From positions 1 to 5,508 of the forward strand of contig JACCTK010000302.1 in assembly GCA_013812465.1 (NCBI GenBank): a stretch of 5,508 nucleotides of DNA, written 5' to 3'. The translations under genes were made by a program, and so were the position numbers. Source of the DNA: Actinomycetota bacterium (GTDB taxonomy: Bacteria > Actinomycetota > Thermoleophilia > Gaiellales > Gaiellaceae). Every line of letters begins with the position of its first letter. Positions within the stretch are counted from its first letter, which is position 1. Of the stretch, positions 4,830 through 5,508 are shown piece after piece. Below the pieces are notes generated by a model. The model was not told the origin of the DNA, did not search any database, and was given only the letters and a program-made list of their open reading frames with translations.

Positions 4830-5508
4830 TCGATTCTGTCTGGGCCCTCCTCACCGTTGGCGCGGTGCTCGCGTCGGTGGCGATGGCGCTGCTCTGGGCG
4901 TTGCAGGTGCGGATCCGCGATGCGAGCCACGTCGACGTCGCCTGGGCGATCCTGATCGCCTGTGCAGCCCTCGCATATGCCCTGCTCGCAGACGGCGATG
5001 TGGCGCACCGCGTGCTTGCCGCTGTGCTGGCCTCGATCTGGGGTTTCAGGCTCGGGCTCTACTTGCTCTTCAACCGCGTGCTCGGCAAGGACGAGGACGG
5101 CCGCTACCAGGCACTCCGGGAGAAGTGGGGCGAGAACGCCAACCGGAGGTTCTTCTGGTTCTTCCAGTTCCAGGCGGCACTTGTCGTGTTCTTCTCGCTG
5201 CCGTACGCCTTCGTCACCCTCGACTCGACCGACGGTCTTGGGGTGCTCGAGTGGGCGGGGGCAGCGATCTGGGCGATCGGGAACCTCGGCGTGATCACCT
5301 CCGACTGGCAGCTGTCGCGCTGGCGCGCAGATCCAGCCAACAAGGGGAAGACGGCGAGGAACGGGCTCTGGTCCTGGTCACGCCATCCGAACTACTTCTT
5401 CGAGTGGGTGACGTGGCTCGGGGTCGCGCTCGTCGCGACGGCGTCTCCGTGGGGATGGGTGTCGTGGCTCGTCCCTGCCGTGCTCCTCTACCTCCTGCTT
5501 CGTGTCAC
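4826..5508 (+). CDS. DUF1295 / steroid 5-alpha-reductase-like membrane protein, 3'-truncated by window edge
   Basis: The frame is open from GTG 4826 to the right edge, giving 227 complete codons of a protein usually about 255-270 residues long. It is strongly hydrophobic, with likely membrane segments near residues 5-26, 37-55, 62-82, 109-130, 138-158 and 195-227. Family-typical signatures are DASHVDVAWA (32-41), GRYQALREKWG (92-102), SDWQLSRW (159-166) followed by NKGK (172-175), and GLWSWSRHPNYFFEW (180-194); the RHPNYxxE motif is shared with steroid 5-alpha-reductases and isoprenylcysteine methyltransferases. The biochemical role of DUF1295 proteins is not settled; a lipid reductase or methyltransferase-like activity is inference. 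In other bacteria relatives are often near cyclopropane-fatty-acid synthase-like genes, so the region beyond the window is informative. The start overlaps the PIN toxin stop by four bases (GTGA) and has GGAG at a proper distance. Confidence 0.88.
   Translation, partial: MIDSVWALLTVGAVLASVAMALLWALQVRIRDASHVDVAWAILIACAALAYALLADGDVAHRVLAAVLASIWGFRLGLYLLFNRVLGKDEDGRYQALREKWGENANRRFFWFFQFQAALVVFFSLPYAFVTLDSTDGLGVLEWAGAAIWAIGNLGVITSDWQLSRWRADPANKGKTARNGLWSWSRHPNYFFEWVTWLGVALVATASPWGWVSWLVPAVLLYLLLRV

Noticed and set aside
1..5508. CRISPR array, tRNA/rRNA gene, transposase or phage integrase
   Set aside because: No regularly spaced repeats, no cloverleaf-like sequence with the usual T-loop, and no transposase or integrase motifs were seen on either strand.

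Overview
The window reads as chromosomal DNA of a high-GC bacterium, most likely an actinomycete (Actinomycetota; perhaps the Thermoleophilia/Gaiellales side, although that finer placement is only an impression from the protein style). The reasons are a very high G+C with G/C-ending codons, frequent GTG starts, 1-nt and 4-nt gene overlaps, and two genes whose -10-like boxes lie only 8-10 nt before the start codon with no Shine-Dalgarno, the arrangement expected of leaderless mRNAs.

Layout. Positions 1-1846 (+) hold a fatty-acid degradation pair: the C-terminal two thirds of an AMP-forming acyl-CoA synthetase, cut by the window edge, overlapping by one base with a complete enoyl-CoA hydratase. 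Positions 1847-1950 are a convergent gap with a perfect 28-nt palindrome flanked by an imperfect direct repeat, and a second hairpin. Positions 1951-2442 (-) encode a small secreted protein of unknown function. Positions 2443-2556 are a divergent intergenic region with a near-perfect 25-nt palindrome lying on the promoter of the next plus-strand gene. Positions 2557-4124 (+) hold a zinc-free quinone oxidoreductase-like enzyme and a short-chain dehydrogenase overlapping by four bases. Positions 4150-4829 (+) hold a Phd/YefM-type antitoxin and PIN-domain toxin (VapBC-like), preceded by an inverted repeat that spans the antitoxin start codon. From 4826 to the right edge there is a membrane protein of the DUF1295 / steroid 5-alpha-reductase-like family, overlapping the toxin gene by four bases and cut by the window edge.

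How it fits together. The first pair would activate fatty acids and perform the hydration step of beta-oxidation. The oxidoreductase and dehydrogenase form a second redox pair that looks operator-controlled; its substrate cannot be read from sequence. The toxin-antitoxin pair appears to have its own autoregulated promoter, and the DUF1295 gene is translationally coupled to it. Nothing here is clearly a new defence or mobile system. The most interesting signals are the two operator-like palindromes placed on apparently leaderless promoters, the palindrome module at 1845-1914, and the uncharacterised secreted protein.
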